Below, in pieces: positions 23,039 through 41,430 of a stretch of 64,000 nucleotides of DNA. Where the stretch lies: NCBI GenBank assembly GCA_023374025.1, contig SIJG01000024.1, positions 830,964 through 894,963 on the forward strand, in the 5' to 3' direction. The stretch is from Heterodera schachtii (lineage: Eukaryota; Nematoda; Chromadorea; Rhabditida; Heteroderidae). Every line of letters begins with the position of its first letter. Positions within the stretch are counted from its first letter, which is position 1. Position numbers and translations under genes: made by a program. The notes below the pieces were generated by a model. The model was not told the DNA's origin, searched no databases, and saw nothing but the letters and a program-made list of their open reading frames with translations.

Positions 23039-26000
23039 TTGCCGTTGCTCTTCGGGATCATCCCTTTGCCTCCCCCCCCTCTCCAAATCGTGTCCCCTCC
23101 CTTTCCCCCTCTCTCTCCCAATGTCCCCCCGTCGTCCTTTGTTTCCTCCAAATATTAATTGGCCATTTCCGAGCATCTGTCTTCAGTTCGTCTTCCTCCA
23201 TTTCCTTTATTAGCAACTCCGTTTTTAAACTCAACTCTTTCTCTTCCTCTTTGGCCGTCCCCCTCTTTTTCCTCTCTTCCTTTTCTTCTCCATCTTCCTC
23301 TTCCCCTCTTTTTTCTCCTTTTCTTTTCCCCCTTTCTTCTCCCCTCCACTCCCTCCGTCCAATTCGTTTGGTTTGCCAATGTTTGCTATCACCTCGTCCT
23401 TCGCTTGCCGCCTAAAAGTTGTCCGCCAATGTTTGGCACTTTTCGATGTGCCAAAGTCCCCTCCCCTTTCAATGTCTTCTCCTGCCCCCGCCCTCGTGGC
23501 CAATACGAAATTCGATGCCATTCGAATAGTGCCCTTTGCTGATGATGACAAAGTCTCCCCCCCTTTCTTATTGCTCATTTCCCCCTCCATTTGTCCCCCA
23601 ATTTCAAATGCCCACTTTTTTCCCCACCGCTCGTCTCAACTTTCCTTTCCGCTTCTTTCCCGCGTCAATTTGGCTTGTCCATGTCGAAATCCCTCCTCCA
23701 TGAATGTCCCTGGCCCATTTTCTCATTTATCCCCCAATTCATTGGTCCATTCCTTGCAATGGGATGCAATCCAAGTCGGCACTTCCTTCCCCGGCATCCC
23801 TCCCCCCCCCCCCCTCACTAAGTGCCATTGGTGAACAGACAAACGGAGAGTTGGCGCTTGGCACATGGCGAAGAGACTTTTTTGAAGATTTCCCATACCG
23901 TACCAAACCCGCCGAAAGAAGGGAATTTGCAAATTCACATTATAAAGTGGTATACTTGGCCAGTTTTGCCGATGGTTTGACTTTCTTTTTGGCATTTTCC
24001 CCCTTTTTTGGCCAACTTTCGTCGGACTTTGCCGTCCAATGGTCCGTCTCTCAATTGGTGCCTTCGTCGGGGATTATCGCCCTCTGGGGGTGCCAGGTGC
24101 GCCCCTCCCCCAAATTAGCGGTGCCCTCCGCTCCTTCGACAATATTTCCGATGGACAAACAGTTGGGCGAATTTCTTCCAAATTTATTTTCGCACTTTTT
24201 GCCTCAAAAATGGAAATTCTTTTCGGTTTCTCATTTTCCAACCTTTCCGTTACGGTATTTTCTGAATTTCGCCCATTTTTTGCTGCTTTTCCCTTTAATT
24301 TTCTCTTCTCTTCCGTCGCGGGGGTCAGCCGCCGCAATGGAATTACACATATTAATATTTATAATTCGCAGATGGCGAAGGAATTGGCCAAAGGGCCGAA
24401 AAATTGGCCTGCGCATTATTCACACAAATTTTAAAAGGCAATTCGAGTGAAAAGTGAGGTAATTTTGGCGAGGGAAAGGGAAATGATGGGCAAAACGAAA
24501 CGAAACGAAACGAACCCTCGGGGGAAAAGAAAGGAAATTGGGGGAGGGGGGGGGGGTAACATTACACCTTTAAAGCCTACCAAACAAGGCAAATTGCTCT
24601 CTCTATTGTGGTGACCCATTTTGGAAGTTTATTCCCCATTTGCGGTCATCCCATCGCTCGTCCATCAATCCCCCGGGGGGGGGGGGGGCAGATGTTGGGT
24701 TGGGTTGGGTTGGCCTGGACTTGGGGATGGTTTCGGGTTGGCTGTTGCTCTCCAAATCAGTGCCATTCATTTGGTGCTTCTCTTTCCCTCTCTCTCTCCG
24801 CAAAATCCGTCCCTCTCCAAAACTTTCCCGACCACCGCAATTCCCTCTTTCATCTCCCCAAAAAGTCCCTTTGCCCACACATCTGCCGTCCCCTCCCCCC
24901 CCCCCCGCCCTCCCATCAAAAACTGTGCCATCCCCCGTCTCCGTCCCCCCCCCATTCCCCCCATTGCCCATCTGCCATTCCCTCCCAATTCAAACAATCT
25001 CTGCCCCCACAGAAGCTGATGTGGTTGTGGTGGTGATGCTGTGCTCATGCGGAGAAGAGACTCCTTCCCCCCCCCCCAAATTCTGCTCCGATTGTGCGGT
25101 TGTCTTCTGTTGTCCCCGTCCCTTTTTGCCTTTTGGCCTCCGCGCATTCGCCGGGGGCGCAATTCGACGCGAAATCGGCGAGCCAAGCAAAAGAAGAAGA
25201 AGGAGAAGCAGAACATTGTCCCCCTCCCCCGCGGGGCAATTCATTCTCTGTTCAAATGCGAAGCCGAGTCCGTTTCATTCGCATCCATCACAGAGGACGC
25301 CTCAAATGAAGCAAATGAATGGTCTCGGAAATGCACAAACATTGCCCTCGGGGGGGGGGGGGGCGACTGTCAACAGATGAGACGGAGGGGAGGGGGAGGG
25401 GGAGAGTGATGGCATTTTGGGGAGGGTGCATTTTGGCGCCCCTCTCCCCCGCCGTGCCCTCTTCTCCTCCCCATTCCCTCTCCCCTTCTTCTCCTTTCTC
25501 CTCTTCTCTTTCGTGTCTTTTTTCTCTTCCGCTCTCCATTTGCTTCACAGTCTCTCCCCTCCTCTGCATCTTTCGCTTACATGCCATGCTTCTTTTTCCC
25601 CCAACTGTCTCCTCCGCCTCCTTTTGTGCCATAATTAAAAGATTTCGCTTCGATAAATCTCTCGGGGGATTTGGCCCCTCCGTGCCGAAAAGAAGGATCA
25701 CCGAAAGCGCAAAGTTCGGCACTTTCCCGAAACTCTAATTAAAGGATGGATTTGGCGAGCGATAAGACAACGGGCGAAAGAGTGGGGGAGGGGGGGGGGA
25801 GGAGAGGGCGTGCCATTCATTCGTTCGTTGGCTTTTCCTTTTACTTTCTCATCTTTTGGGCATAAGTAGCAAATAACTTTTTTTCCCTTCGTGCCACCTG
25901 CTTTCTTTCTTTCTTTCGCTCGATGGCCCTTTTTTGCCAATCGCTTTTCCCCTCAAACATTTCTTTCCCCTCCCCCCTCTTTCCCCCATTTTCTGCACTT

Positions 26001-26436
26001 TTTAATGCTTTTCCCTTCCTTCTTGGCATTCATTCGTTTGCCCACTGTTCATTTGTTCGTCTTCTCCATCTTTTCTCAACTTTTCTCGTAGTTTGCCTCT
26101 TTCGCTGTGCTCGTCGCCCATTGGCTGCTTTCGCTTGGCTTTGCCTTTGGCTTGGCCAAATGTTGGCCGGGGGCGGTGGGGGGGGACTCTCTCCCCCCTC
26201 CCCCTCCCTTCCCATTACTTTGCTTTTACTTCCCGCCCATCCCAACTTACCCCTCCCCTTCCTCCCCCCCCCCCCCCCTCTCCATTCTCATCCCATCTTC
26301 TTACTTCACTTCTTTTCTTCTCTCCACCGATTCTGACGAATGAATGAATGGTTCGGCGGAAGGCGAAGAGAGGCACTGAACATATTTCGTATTTCGTCCG
26401 TTTCGTTTCGTTCGCCCTTTTCGCTCCCCCTCGGGC

Positions 26437-26541
26437 GGGGGGGGGGGGGGGGGGGGAGGGGTGGGAACGGTATTTGCCCGGGAGGGGGGCAATGACTTGT
26501 CGGGGGGGGGGGGGGGGGGGGGGGGGGGGGAGGGGGGGGGG
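26437..26541. repeat. Cluster of long G runs
   Basis: A run of about 20 G (26437-26456) is followed by about 29 G (26502-26530) and a further 10-11 G after one A. Such sequence can form G-quadruplexes and is hard to assemble, so lengths are uncertain. Confidence 0.85.
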
Positions 26542-26842
26542 AAGTTGGCCTCTGCTGCCCCCGCCCCATTTATTCGGCCTTTCTTCGCTTCTCCCCTCCA
26601 TTTCGTTTCGTCCCTCCCTTTTGTCCCTTTTGCCAAATCTCTTCTTTTTTTACTCCCCAAATAATTTTTGTGCCAATTCCTTCCCTTTTTTCATTCAGTC
26701 GTTCTGAATTATTACATTAATTTATTCACATTAATTAATTGTTTTTTAATTGTCCATCAATTAAATATTCCCCCTTTTTTTGCATTTTCTAATTAATTTT
26801 CCGATTTTTATTCTTTTCAATTTCGATTCCTTCGATTATCCC

Positions 26843-33370
<6,528 letters not shown>

Positions 33371-34195
33371 TCAGCGATCAGTGATCAGCCAAAAGCACCG
33401 TATAACAGAGGGCAGACAGACACAGAAAGTGATCGGACGAATGAACGAAAGGTCGTCGGGGGGGGGGGGGGGGGGGTAAAGTGCGATGAGTCACTCCACT
33501 CGAAAGGGATTTTGTTCTTTGATTTTGCTGTTGCCGCTGATTAACACTCTCTCTCGCCCTTTTCTCTTTCTCTGGTTCAGCTTTAAATGTTTGCACATAT
33601 TTTACAGTTTTTTTTATTTCTCTTTCTCTCTCTCTAAACGTGAATATATTCAGACAGAATTTCCTTCCCGCAATTCATTCTTTTTCGTGCAATTCCATTC
33701 TTTTTTTATTTTAAGATTTAATCTAATGCCACTAACTCTGTTGACATTTGTATTGAAAAGTAAATGCGTTGAAAATTCTTAAAAACAAAAATTGGTATGG
33801 AACAAATTTTGCCGTTTTTGACGCATTCCCTCAAATGCCGAAATTGAACCATTTTTGCCAATTTGAACTATTTTAATTTTTATGATAAAATTGATTAAAC
33901 ACAGGAGATGTATGTCAAGATAGATTATACTAAAACTGAAATAATTTAACAACAGTACTATACTAATTATTTTTATTTTACATGTATTCGATTCACAATA
34001 ATTGCTGATCAAATGATTAAGAAAGGAATGTATTGACAAAAAAAAGCAAAAATAATGGAAATGGGAAAGAAATTATGGAAGTCGGCACAGGAATGAACAG
34101 ATGACTTTTTAGGAATGTTAAGGAAATAAAAAACGGAAACTAAATAAAAGTCTAATCAATCACACCCGAACAAGAACATCGCGACTGATCAGTGA
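33371..34195. other. Intergenic between convergent genes
   Basis: This stretch holds the 3' ends of the zinc-finger gene (+) and the LRR gene (-). It starts with GATCA-rich palindromes and a G run, becomes CT-rich with a short (CT)n near 33620-33636, then AT-rich. AATAAA-like signals occur on both strands. Nothing else is seen. Confidence 0.5.
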
Positions 34196-37100
34196 TCACT
34201 TGAGCGTTGAAGAGGCAGACGGTCGGAAGTACTGCTCACGAATCACCGAGGGCAGCTCGGGGCCCCCGTCAATGCCAATCGGCGGCGCCATCGGCGGGTC
34301 CGCCAGGCGTCTGCTCCGTTTCAGGTACCAGAAGAAGGCACTGAGAACGCCCAGCGTCACGGCACCAGCCAAAGCCAAGGCGCTGGCGGCGAAAATGCGC
34401 CAGAAACGGTGGTTGGCCTCCTCCTCGTTGCGCTGTTGGACCACCAAATCGGCGTCGACCTTGTTGATGTCGTAGGGGGAGAAGGTGGACATGGGCGGGT
34501 GCTCGAACGTGGGCAACTTCTTCATGATTTCGTCAATGCTCAGATCGGGCTGAACAAAAGGGAAAAATGTCTCCTAATTATTTGCGACGAATGACTGATT
34601 GTGAACTGACATTATTCTCCAACGAAGCAACAAGCCGGTCAAAGTTATCTTTGATCCACTGCTGCAAATCCAACGGCAACTTGGTCAAGTCGGGCATTTC
34701 ACCACGCATCACTTGCTGAGTGAGCTCCGGCGGAAGTTTGCTCAGATTGTAATTGGGAGGCAAAAGCTTCATCATTTGGAAGACTTTCGGTGGCAAAAGG
34801 CCCGTCAGATTGAGCGGCTCAGAGGCGTTGCCATTGACGGCGATGCCGAAAGTTTTGCCGATGTCGCCACCCGAAGAGGATGGCATTTGCTGCATGTAAT
34901 ATTGCTAAAAGAGAAGCATTGCAAAATTGAAATTAATGAACCATTTATGCCAATTTGCCCCTTACTTTGATCACTTCCGTTTGCTCCTGCGTAAGGTGCG
35001 GCAACGGTTTGTTCTGGACAACTTTCTCCACCATTTCGTTGGGCAATTCGGAAATTGGCCGTAGCAATTTGGTGGGGTCAGTGCCCGGCGGAAGGGGTGG
35101 CAATTCCGTTGTTGGACGGCCTTGCAAGTTGGAGGCAGCGACATACAAACGCTGCATGTACTGCTTGACAATGTGGTCCAACGTCTCCTTGGGAATGCCG
35201 GGGATTTGACCCCCTTTCAGCACGTGTTCAACCAGAGAAGGATGGAGCTGAAAGAAGTGAAAATCAAATGCATTTGAATTATAAGCATAGCCGTGAATCA
35301 CTCACTTTGCTTGCGTCCATTGTGCCAAAGCCGGGGATATTGACCACCAAATCGGGGATTGACGAAAGCATTTTGCCGACGTCGGAGCTGGACGGAGTGG
35401 CGCCAGTGGCAAATTTGACCAAAGGCTCGGAAAACTAAAGGAATGACTGTTGATAATTATTTAAATCGATTTCGGTCATTAAATGATTCAGAGACCATTT
35501 CGCCATTCTCCAAATTTCAATTACAGTATCTCCCCGGTATACGGTAATCCCTCTCTCATTCCCCACCTGATCAATTGCCGCGTCCAATGTTTTTACGTCC
35601 GATTTGCGTTGTGTGGGGATTGTCGTTGGGATGAGTCGCATTCCGGGAATGTTGCGAATCTCAGGGAAACTGTCGGCCAGCGAACCGAGCACTTGAGAGC
35701 CAATTTGCGCACCCTGAACCCGGCGGCTGATGCCCGGCAACATTTTCAGCAGATTTTGTGCTGCAGCGTTCGCATTTCCATCGGAGCCACGCGCCAAATT
35801 CATTGACTGAAAAGGCAAATTTTTATTTAAAAATTTCGGTATTTCGTCAAGCATTTTCAACCATTCCAGCAACTCACATTGAACGAATTGACCAGTGCTT
35901 CGGTGATGTTATTCTTTTCGATCATCAAATCCTTGAGCCGTTTCCCTTTGTTTTCCTCTGGTGAAGCGCATTGAATGTCGGGCTGATTCGGCACGAATGT
36001 CCGAACTTTGTTCGTGGTCAGCCAGGAGATGAACCAGTCCAACTGAGCATCGCAACGGAGCGGATTCCCTTAGCCGAGAAGTAAAATTCAAAGAAATTGT
36101 CAATTTGTCATCCGACACTCACCGTCCAGCAAAATATTGTCCACTTTTCCCTCGAAGGTGCCCTTCTCCACCGTCTCAATTCTATTGTCGGTCAACGACA
36201 GAAAATGCAATCGCTGCAAAGAAGCGAAAGTGCCGGCCCGAAGTGTTCGCAATTCGTTGTCACTCAAATCCAAAAGTGTCAACTCGGGGACAGAGGAGAA
36301 CGAGTCCCTGTTCAGCTCGGCGATCGAATTGTTGCGCAACACCAAATTCTTCAGCTGTTTCATGCCGTCAAGGGCACCTTTTTCTGGAAATAAAAAAATT
36401 AAAAAACACCGAAAAGCAAAACCACCAATTAAGGCGATGTAATTGCCGGACAGAAGCAACACTTCGAGGTTTTCCAACGAGTCGAAGCTGTTCCGCGCGA
36501 TTGACTCAATTTGGTTGTTCTGCAGAAGGACGCGTCTGAGTTTCGGAATTCCGCTGAACGCCAACGTGTTGATGCTACGGATTTGGTTGTCATTCAGACG
36601 AACTTCCACCAACTCCGACATGTCTTTGAAGGACGTAATCTGAACAAATTTGTATGTTGGAAAATCAGTCGAGCATTTGGTAAAAGACGTGCCTTGTGGA
36701 AATTGTTGTTGCTAAGGTCGACCAATTGAAGTTGTTTGAACGCCTGCAGCGTTCCCTGGTCCAGCGAGCCCAACTTGTTGTTTTGCAGGAACAAGTGACG
36801 CAATGCAGGCACATTAATGAACCCATTAGCAGCAATTCGTTTCAGTCCGTTGGAGTGCAGTCGAAGTTCCATCAAATTGGGCAACGACATGAACTGCATC
36901 TTCACAATGCCTTCGATGGAATTGCCGGCCAAACTCAGCCATTTGAGCTCGGCACAGTTGCGCAGAGTGGCGGAAGGCACTTGCGAAAAACAATTGAAGC
37001 TCAAGTCCAACAGCTCGAGCGAACTCTTCTGATCCGACAACGCATTCCTAGGCCAAATTTAGAATTTGGAATAAATTACACATCCATTTTTTGATTTTTC

Positions 37101-38464
37101 ATATTTAAAACCCTTAATTAAATTGTTAGTCTCTTCTACTAAATTACTCAAATTTTTTTTAAAATTGAATTTGTTTCTTTTCACATTCCGTTGAAGATAA
37201 AATCAATCAATTTTCCGGCTTGGTACCGCGCGAATTAGATCAAATCAAATCAAATTAGATCAGAGCGATAAAGAAGCAACCACCGACCGATGGATACTCA
37301 TAAAACAAAGGGAGAGAAGGGAAGGGAAGGGACGGATGGGTGGGAAAAGAGAAAGGAACGGCGGCTACCGACGACGGAGACGGCTAATGAGGGGAGGGGG
37401 AAACACAACGACTCTTCCCCCCCCCCCCCCCCCCCCGCCCAAATTGGGTCACCAATCCCTTCACCCCCCCCCCCCCCCCCCCCTCCCCCATAAACTCTCT
37501 GCGGGGCTTATTAGCGAGTCAGGGGAAAGAAACGGAGATGACCAATTGACTTCAGATGTCGCCATCGTCGTTGTTCTTTTTGGGTTTGTCGTCAAAAGTC
37601 GGTAAATTAAGCGGAAATTCATATGAAAATCCACAAAATTATTTAATTTTAATGATAATTTGGATTAAAAAATGAGAAAAAAAAAACACTTACGGCATCA
37701 AAGAGCACAGTTTGTTCATCCGAAGTCGCAGAAATTTCAACTCTTTGAGTCCAGAAAACGTCGAATCGGGCAGTTCTTTGACCTGAACCGGGGAAAGAAT
37801 GCCCCAAAATTAATTTATGCGCTGCTCACCGAATTGTTGTTGAAGTTGAGGGATTTGACACGCTTTAATTTGTGGAGATTCGGAAGCGAAGTGAGCGCAT
37901 TGCTTTCGAGGGACAGCTCTTCCAACGAATCGGCCAACGAGTCAAATGCGTTCGGTTGGATTTGTGTAATTGCGCAGTGGGAAATCTCAAGGCTTCGAAC
38001 CTAAACTCAGTCAATCGTTCGTCATGTTTTCTTGTGACCAGCCACAAATTAACCTTCAACGGGAGCATATTCTTCAATGTGCTGCTCTTTTTGTTCGTTG
38101 TGCAGCGACGGATTGCCAATTTGTCAATGTTGGGGACGAAACCGCCCAAAACTGCCCACACTTTGTCGGGTTGGGTACCGTTGCACAGAATTTGGACCGA
38201 ATGACTTTCGGAAAGGACGGTGCAAGTGCACCCGAGTTGTTGGTTTAAACTGAGCGGACAAAGGACCATTTTCGCGGAAGGACCAATTGGAGGATCAGAG
38301 CATTTGACAAAGTTGGAAAAGACGGCAAAAAGGACGAACAAAATCAGGACAGAGAACGGATTGGTGGAGAATTGCTTAATATGTAAGCAAATGAATTGAA
38401 AATGGTCAATTATTACTCGAACATTGTCGCCACGGCGCAAGAAACCCCATGAAAATTTAGTCAT
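34196..38464 (-). CDS. Leucine-rich-repeat type I transmembrane protein
   Basis: 12 exons in coding order, 996 aa: 38464..38054, 38000..37830, 37782..37694, 37047..36693, 36639..36426, 36383..36123, 36068..35878, 35806..35567, 35434..35306, 35247..34966, 34904..34611, 34549..34196. A hydrophobic signal or anchor (about residues 37-52) precedes a Cys-containing cap. Around 14 LRRs follow (e.g. LELLDLSFNCF, LRHLFLQNNKL, LTLLDLSDNEL), then a C-terminal cap starting DGNPLRCDAQLDW. A 350-residue stalk with repeated LPP/LPxE motifs, one transmembrane segment (about 930-955) and a 40-residue cytoplasmic tail with RSRR end it. Architecture and length resemble nematode eLRR proteins of apical matrix and epithelial tubes (EGG-6/LET-4 class), but I cannot assign the ortholog. 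The intron after 36693 has a GC donor. The N-terminal start is uncertain: the ATG used gives an unusually long pre-signal region. Confidence 0.85.
37417..37483. repeat. Two runs of about 20 C in LRR gene intron
   Basis: C runs at 37417-37436 and 37464-37483 flank a short unique spacer, inside the intron 37048-37693. Next to them is an ATCAAATCAAATTAGATCA-type degenerate repeat near 37240-37262. Confidence 0.85.
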
Positions 38465-39828
38465 TGACCAGCAGAAAAGGGTAAACAGAAGCGAATTGGA
38501 GTGGCAAATTCGAAAATTAGCAGACACTGAAAACGGAATAAAAATTACGCATAATTAAAATCTTTTTTAAAAAATGTGCCAGTGGAAAATGAGTCAAAAA
38601 ATAGCATTCTTCTCCTTTTTTTTTTGCTTCAATAACAGAGATTCCAGCTTCAGCTTAAGATTCATTCCTTCTGACATTTTTTGAATTTAAAATAAAATTA
38701 AAAAATTTCGCCAAATTGCCTAAATATTCATAATTCAAATAATAAAACTATTAATTAGTTGATTAATTACCCTTTTTAGTGGACCAAATTCCCTTTGATG
38801 CTTTATAGGTGCCGTTATCTCTTGTTGTAAAAGTAGTGTGAATTTTGCCGCACTTTTTATTGGTTTTTGATGATTTAGCATAATTATTTATGAATTTAAT
38901 TGCGATTTTTAATGCGCCTGATAATTGAAAATGGGCAAAGTGCCCTTTTCACAGTTTTGTCGCGTCGGTGTCTCTGTGTTGTTTTTAGTAATTTCTAGCT
39001 TTGTCTCAAAATATGAAATTAAAAAAGAAAGCGAAATTAAATGAAAAGGAATGTGAAAGTGCAATTTCCTGCAAATGCGAGGCTTCAATCCATATAAGGG
39101 AAAAGAACATAGGGAAAATCAACGAGCGCCGCAGGCGGTTGATGGTCCATCCGAAGGGGCGGGGGAGTGGCTGCTGACAGTCAGGCAGCAACCGGCAACT
39201 AAACTACGCATTCATTCGACAGCCCACCGCCGCTGAATGGGATGGGCGGGCACTTTCGCTACCCGTGTGAACGTGTGCGCCGCAAGGATTTCACCATGGA
39301 TTTCTCCTGCGACAGAACAGCCAGCCAGCAGCAGTAGTTGCATTGAAATGGGTCACTCCGAGGCGAAATCGCCTTGGGCGATCTCTCCGTCTCTGCCTGT
39401 GTGAATCTGAGCTCTCACCCCGCGGATGGATTCCTACCCCTCCCCATTCTCTTTATGAATCCCCCCCCCCCCCGCCTCTGTTGTTCAGCCGGACTTTCAT
39501 CCCTTTGCTTCCCGCCGCCGATCATTTCGCTATTCAATTCATTATCCTTCTCATAATATCGGTTTTCGTTTTTGAAGAGAAAAATCATTGCCCACAGAAC
39601 AAAATGAATGGGGGAAAGAAGAGCCAAAAGCAGACAATAAACACGATCCCAATCCAAAACTGGATGAAGGCTTTTCGTTTGTGAACTCCAAAAAGTCATA
39701 ATGAACCAAAAACGAACTAACACACATTTACATACATAATTCCAAACCCATTTTTTTATCCCAAAACACGGAAATCAAAAAGAATATAAAAAAATGAAAT
39801 TGCACTCAACTACATAAAAGAAAAACAA
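38465..39828. other. Intergenic between LRR gene and ORC4
   Basis: About 1.4 kb. It likely holds the LRR-gene promoter at its left part and the ORC4 3' region at its right end, where AT-rich sequence resumes. A C run of 12 is near 39460. No gene or RNA recognised. Confidence 0.5.
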
Positions 39829-41280
39829 TTATAATTCTGGTGATAAAATCCAATTTTCGACTTTCGTTGGAATTTTCCCTCTTCCAATTGTCTTAATGAT
39901 GGCATCCAATTCGACATTTGATGTGGCTTTTCTTGAAAAGCATTCTTATTTGTTTACAGCAACATTCCTCACTTGAATTGGATTTGTCCAAAATCCGATC
40001 CCTTCGCCAAACTCAGTGTGCCACTAGCGGCCAATTCGTCCAAGTCTCTATACAGCACAAAATTGTACACTCGCATCGATTTCTCATAGTCATTTGTGAA
40101 TTTAATATACGCTGAAATTTTTTTTATAATAATAAAATTATACAAAAAAATAAATAATATGTGACACCTTTTGCGATTTCTTGGTAAGTGAAATCGATGC
40201 GTTGTTTATACCCCAATGATTCCAACTTGACCAAACAATTGAGCAGACAAAGTTGGCGTAAACTGAGAGCTGAAAACAGAAATTTATTGTGTTAATACTA
40301 TTTGCCAATGGCACTCACAAGACAAAATCTGTTGTTGGTTCTTTGTTGGCAGAACAGACTCAACACACAATTCGAAAAGAAAGGACGGCTCCAACTTCCT
40401 TTGTTCGTATTTTAGACAAACACGTTCAAAAAGCACAACAATTTTCTTCAAATAACCAAAGCAATTGTACCGACAATGCAAAGCACACAGTAATTTTTTG
40501 CAATTGTCATCTTCCTTTGTTTTCTGTGAAAAAGAAAATTACTTAACTTCATTAAGAATGTATCACAAAGTAAAATTTTGCATTTTTTTTTCACCTTAAT
40601 CGTTTTTTTGGGGAGCGAAGAACAGTCCAAAAGTTGGCCAAATCCTTCGTCGAATTGTTCGAGTGAAAATGTCACATTGAAATTGACTCTTAGCGCAGAG
40701 AATCTTGATTTAACTCTTTTCTCCAACAGATAAACACTGTTCTGCAGAAAGAAGAGATTAGATTAAATAATTGAATTGTATTAAAAAGCGAACTTCCGTT
40801 GTGCCAATTAGAACGACAAACCAAGGAAGAGTTTGACTGCCGTTCAAAATGCTGTATAGGAAATTCTGTTGTTGTTTATATGCGAAAAGTTCAAAATGAT
40901 CGACAACAATCAAGACTGGCCCTTCAAGATCCAACTTTTCAAATAATTTTGTAGTCTTCGAAAGCCCGTCAACTCTTCTGATGTTTATATCACAATCATC
41001 ATCAGAGAAATGTTTCTGGATTAGTGATTCGAGAACGAGCGTCTTTCCAGTATTTTTTCTGCCCGAGAGGAGACAAGAACCGCCATTTTTCTTTGTTTTA
41101 AAGTTCCACAAATACTTCTCCAGCGAACTAAAAGGCAAAGGCATACACAATATAACTCATCAGCGAATTGCCAGATTAAAATTTATATTTTAATAAGTAC
41201 CTTATCTGTGAATCTAGCCCATAAACAAAATTCTGTATTTTAAAGCCGGAAAACGATTTTTTCTTTTTTTGTAGGACCAT
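39829..41280 (-). CDS. ORC4: Origin recognition complex subunit 4
   Basis: Seven exons in coding order, 369 aa: 41280..41201, 41127..40794, 40741..40595, 40523..40319, 40269..40168, 40111..39973, 39931..39829. All are GT-AG and in frame to TAA. ORC4 is an AAA+ subunit of the complex that marks replication origins and helps load MCM helicase. Seen are a Walker A (SGRKNTGKT), the Walker B region VLIVVDHFELFA, the highly conserved LLEKRVKSRFS block, and a winged-helix C-terminus (RVYNFVLYRDLDELAASGTL, ending in an NWILSPEL tail). It is about 65 residues shorter than vertebrate ORC4 and divergent. The Walker B acidic pair is Asp-His rather than Asp-Glu. The start is 150 bp from the divergent RIOK1 start. 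Confidence 0.9.
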
Positions 41281-41417
41281 CGAACCGAAACAGAAAAAAT
41301 CAAAATTATTTTAAATCAAATTTATAATATATTTATGGCATAATGTATATATTTTTTCTAACAGATAAAAAAATGAGAATTTAATAAACTCCCCTCCTAA
41401 AGATAATTTTTGTTTTT

Positions 41418-41419
41418 AG
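41418..41419 (+). other. Likely trans-splice acceptor of riok-1
   Basis: TGTTTTTAG ends at 41419, 11 nt before the riok-1 ATG, with no upstream exon in frame. In nematodes this arrangement usually marks spliced-leader addition. The short space to the divergent ORC4 start makes this a compact two-way promoter. Confidence 0.5.
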
Positions 41420-41430
41420 AAAATAACGAA

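Larger units (their letters stand above)
19335..26842. other. 7.5-kb gene-poor region
   Basis: No confident gene. It holds an inverted-repeat element (20233-20696), a second inverted repeat (20808-21025), a CT-rich minisatellite (22201-22452), a GTT microsatellite (23006-23038) and G or C runs up to about 29. From 21.4 to 26.4 kb the + strand is strongly pyrimidine-rich, so the minus strand reads as false Lys/Glu/Gly-rich proteins. Only the stretch near 21985-22170 on the + strand has protein-like composition, listed separately. The distal part may be promoter or 5' sequence of the C2HC zinc-finger gene. Confidence 0.5.

Noticed and set aside
22636..23590. Minus-strand Lys/Glu/Asn-rich frames, one ending in a segment reading DGRPFVELLSAFSDILYDL
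   Set aside because: The whole block is purine-rich on the minus strand, which produces protein-like composition. One segment is tempting and followed by a GT, but no second exon could be joined with support.
23704..24450. 248-codon + strand frame
   Set aside because: Composition is Phe/Pro/Ser-rich as expected from CT-rich DNA, with no domain or splice support.
26215..26660. Overlapping open frames rich in Pro or Gly on both strands
   Set aside because: They are translations of long G/C homopolymers; frames in opposite directions are equally open and no motif is present.
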